A DNA stretch of 17,516 nt from Planctomycetota bacterium (GTDB taxonomy: Bacteria > Planctomycetota > Planctomycetia > Pirellulales > Pirellulaceae), in assembly GCA_029259935.1 (NCBI GenBank), contig JAJDEH010000018.1, forward strand, positions 1-17,516, read 5' to 3'. How positions within the stretch are numbered: position 1 is the stretch's first letter; the number at the start of each line of letters is the position of its first letter. Below are positions 15,924 through 17,516 of the stretch, piece after piece. The translations under genes and the position numbers were made by a program. The notes beneath the pieces were generated by a model that was not told the origin of the DNA, did no database searches, and saw only the letters and a program-made list of their open reading frames with translations.

Positions 15924-17237
15924 ATGGCCAACCAACCACAAGTCCAATTGCCGCCCGTCGAGGTCACCGCCGGCGGTGAAACCGAAGACCTGCGGGTCGC
16001 TAACTTGCAAGCCGCGCAGGCCATCCCCGGCTTTGCCGATGTGATCCTGTTGATCGCCGACGCGATCGTCAAACGGGCTGAGCAAGTGATGTTGGATTTC
16101 ACGCAACAGTCCGTCGGAATGAAGTATCAAATTGACGGATTTTGGCACGATCTTCCCCCGCGTGATCGGCAAAGCGGCGATGCGATGTTGGCGTCGCTGA
16201 AGTGCCTGGCCAACTGCGATCCGCGCGAACGCCGGGCGCGCCAGTCGGGCAACTTCAAGGTGCGGTTTCTGAAAGTCAAAGGGGGTTGCGCGGTTACCAG
16301 CCAAGGCGTGAAGACCGGTGAACGGGCGATCCTGGACTTTGAGTGCAACCGTCAGCCGCTGGAACGGCTGGAAGAATTGGGCATGCGGGAAGCCATGCGA
16401 ACTCGGTTCAAGGAGCTTTCTGATGCGTCCCAGGGAGGGATCCTCATTGTCTCGGCACCCCCCAAGGGAGGCCTGACGACTAGTTGGACCGCATGTTTGA
16501 ACGAGTGCGACCGCTTCATGCGTGACTTCGCGTGCCTCCAAAGTGCCCAATACAGCGACCCGGAGATATTAAACGTCGCGCCGAATGTCTATGATCCGGC
16601 GGCCGGCAAACCTTACAAGTTGACCCTCGACAAGCTGATTCTACGCCAGCCCGAGGTACTCGTCGTTCCCGAACTGGATAATACCGAAATCGCGAACAGT
16701 CTGGTCGACCAAGCGGCCGATCATGGTCGCCTCGTGATCACTCGGATTCACGCTAAATCGGCCGACGAAGCGCTGTTGCGATTTCTCATGCTCAAGCCGG
16801 ACGCCGAGAAGTTCGCCAAATCCATGCTGGGCGTCCTTAACGCGCGTCCGACCCGTATGCTGTGCGATAATTGCAAGCAGCCCTACAAACCGTCACCGCA
16901 AATGCTGCAAAGAATGGGACTGCCGCCAGGCCGCATTGATGTGTTCTATCGTCCTTGGACGCCCCCGCCCGACCCGCCCTTGGACAAGAACGGCAAGCCC
17001 ATTCCCATCCCGATCTGCCCCAATTGCCAGGGTCTGGGTTACTGCGGCAGGACCGGGATTTTCGAGTTTCTGACCATGGATGACCAGATTCGCGCAGCCC
17101 TAAAGGGCAAACCAAACCTGCAGACGCTTCGTACAATCGTAAAGCGGTCCGGACATCACACACTGCAGGACCAAGGCATTTTGCTGGTCTGTCAGGGAAT
17201 TACGTCGCTGGAAGAACTGCAGCGGGTCATGAAGTAA
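15924..17237 (+). CDS. GspE/PilB-like protein with Leu in Walker A (copy 2, soluble)
   Basis: 437 residues, clearly paralogous to the gene just upstream across the whole soluble part: MLDFTQQSVGMKYQIDGFWH, the shared TSQGVKTGER, PPGRIDVFYRPWTPPP, zinc cysteines C314, C317, C365, C368, and the ending TSLEELQRVMK. It lacks the N-terminal membrane domain. Walker A is A-P-P-K-G-G-L-T-T-S (178-187), with Leu184 at the lysine position, as in copy 1. Unlike copy 1, it keeps a Walker B-like Glu250 (VVPELDNTE) and the His-box histidine H276 (ITRIHAKS). Lys181 lies three residues before the usual lysine and might partly replace it, which is speculative. It probably acts with copy 1 at the inner membrane, perhaps as a mixed oligomer. 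No good Shine-Dalgarno precedes ATG 15924, so coupled translation from copy 1 is plausible. Confidence 0.85.
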   Translation: MANQPQVQLPPVEVTAGGETEDLRVANLQAAQAIPGFADVILLIADAIVKRAEQVMLDFTQQSVGMKYQIDGFWHDLPPRDRQSGDAMLASLKCLANCDPRERRARQSGNFKVRFLKVKGGCAVTSQGVKTGERAILDFECNRQPLERLEELGMREAMRTRFKELSDASQGGILIVSAPPKGGLTTSWTACLNECDRFMRDFACLQSAQYSDPEILNVAPNVYDPAAGKPYKLTLDKLILRQPEVLVVPELDNTEIANSLVDQAADHGRLVITRIHAKSADEALLRFLMLKPDAEKFAKSMLGVLNARPTRMLCDNCKQPYKPSPQMLQRMGLPPGRIDVFYRPWTPPPDPPLDKNGKPIPIPICPNCQGLGYCGRTGIFEFLTMDDQIRAALKGKPNLQTLRTIVKRSGHHTLQDQGILLVCQGITSLEELQRVMK

Positions 17238-17279
17238 ATACCAAGCGAAGGCACCTCTGCGGGGAGCCCACGAAAAAGT

Positions 17280-17462
17280 ATGTTGAGCGTCGAAGAAAAA
17301 GATGGAGCCCAATTCTCCTCGATTGGCGAGGAGGTTTTGGAGTACAAGTCCGTCAGCGGCATGGCCCTGGTCGCCCTCATTATTGGCTGCCTCAGTTTCG
17401 TGGCATTATTTCACCCGATCTTGTGGTTGGTGCCCTTGGTGGCCGTCATCGTGTCGGCGTAG
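17280..17462 (+). CDS. Small two-helix membrane protein, stopped by an in-frame TAG and cut by the window
   Basis: Starts at ATG 17280, 42 bp after the GspE-like pair, with GGGGAG (17261-17266) 13 bases upstream, a long spacing. The visible 60 residues have a polar N-terminus (EEVLEYKSVSGMA) and two short hydrophobic helices (about 28-43 and 45-60), as in the DUF4190-like planctomycete proteins I recall. TAG lies at 17460-17462. After it, the same frame stays open to the window end, and its 18 codons, A-D-L-A-I-T-R-P-G-S-E-V-I-G-K-S-L-S, resemble the next conserved element of that family ('ALRxI-R-x-G-x-x-x-GRxLA'). The gene therefore looks interrupted, not finished. It may be a young pseudogene or contain a sequence error. 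Function unknown. Confidence 0.55.
   Translation: MLSVEEKDGAQFSSIGEEVLEYKSVSGMALVALIIGCLSFVALFHPILWLVPLVAVIVSA
17315..17333 (+). repeat. Perfect 7-bp hairpin inside the last gene
   Basis: CTCCTCG (17315-17321) and CGAGGAG (17327-17333) pair around a five-base loop and are followed by GTTTTGG. It resembles a weak terminator but lies within coding sequence, about 78 bases after the GspE-like pair ends. It could attenuate transcription past that pair. Confidence 0.35.
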
Positions 17463-17516
17463 GCCGATCTAGCGATCACGCGGCCCGGTTCAGAAGTCAT
17501 AGGTAAAAGTCTGTCC

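Noticed and set aside
14460..16550. Uninterrupted 696-codon minus-strand frame across both GspE-like genes
   Set aside because: It is opposite two genes with strong family matches, and its translation shows no recognisable domain. Paralogous, codon-biased genes readily leave a stop-free frame on the other strand.
17315..17333. Intrinsic terminator after the GspE-like pair
   Set aside because: The hairpin is inside an open reading frame and its T-tract is only four bases, so it was kept as a repeat only.
10451..17462. General recoding of UAG as an amino acid, from the two in-frame TAG codons
   Set aside because: TAG is also the ordinary stop of the macroglobulin, SHD1, hisF and pilT genes, and hisF ends at its normal C-terminus there. 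No suppressor tRNA is seen in the window.

Overview
The window looks like chromosomal DNA of a planctomycete, probably near the Pirellulales. This is an inference from gene content. The cues are an SHD1 domain joined to a WD40-type propeller, an HtrA-like protease with an N-terminal zinc ribbon and one membrane segment, a bacterial alpha-2-macroglobulin, a Tat-exported sugar isomerase-like protein, and PilT followed by two odd GspE/PilB-type proteins. Genes are loosely packed and nearly all on the + strand. Shine-Dalgarno sites are present at some genes and absent at others. No rRNA, tRNA, CRISPR array, insertion sequence or transposase was seen.

Layout. 3-1961: C-terminal third of an alpha-2-macroglobulin, cut by the window edge. 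2113-5385: a secreted SHD1/seven-blade propeller protein and, 33 bp on, the zinc-ribbon serine protease. 5603-7066: an exported PhoD-like phosphoesterase, convergent with a small four-helix membrane protein on the minus strand (7082-7663). 7957-9987: metG. 10019-10807: an alpha/beta hydrolase broken by one in-frame TAG. 10975-11841: a Tat-exported sugar phosphate isomerase/epimerase-like protein, followed by a perfect 12-bp hairpin. 12040-12807: hisF. 12832-17237: a pilT-like gene and two tandem paralogous GspE/PilB-like genes. 17280 to the end: a small two-helix membrane protein, also interrupted by an in-frame TAG.

The most unusual part is 14238-17237. Two adjacent paralogues keep the GspE/PilB layout, including the four-Cys zinc site, but both replace the Walker A lysine with leucine in the same G-L-T-T-S sequence. 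The first copy has also lost the Walker B glutamate and the His-box histidine and is fused to an N-terminal membrane domain. The second copy keeps both of those residues. Sitting just after an ATPase-competent PilT, they look like a membrane-anchored, non-canonical assembly or regulatory pair for a type IV pilus-like machine. That role is inferred, not shown.

The second theme is two genes that each carry one in-frame TAG with homologous-looking sequence continuing in the same frame. Because TAG is also the ordinary stop of hisF, pilT and other genes here, recent pseudogenisation or sequence error is likelier than recoding.

Sigma70-like promoter candidates with exact 17-bp spacers lie before the SHD1 gene, the isomerase-like gene and hisF.
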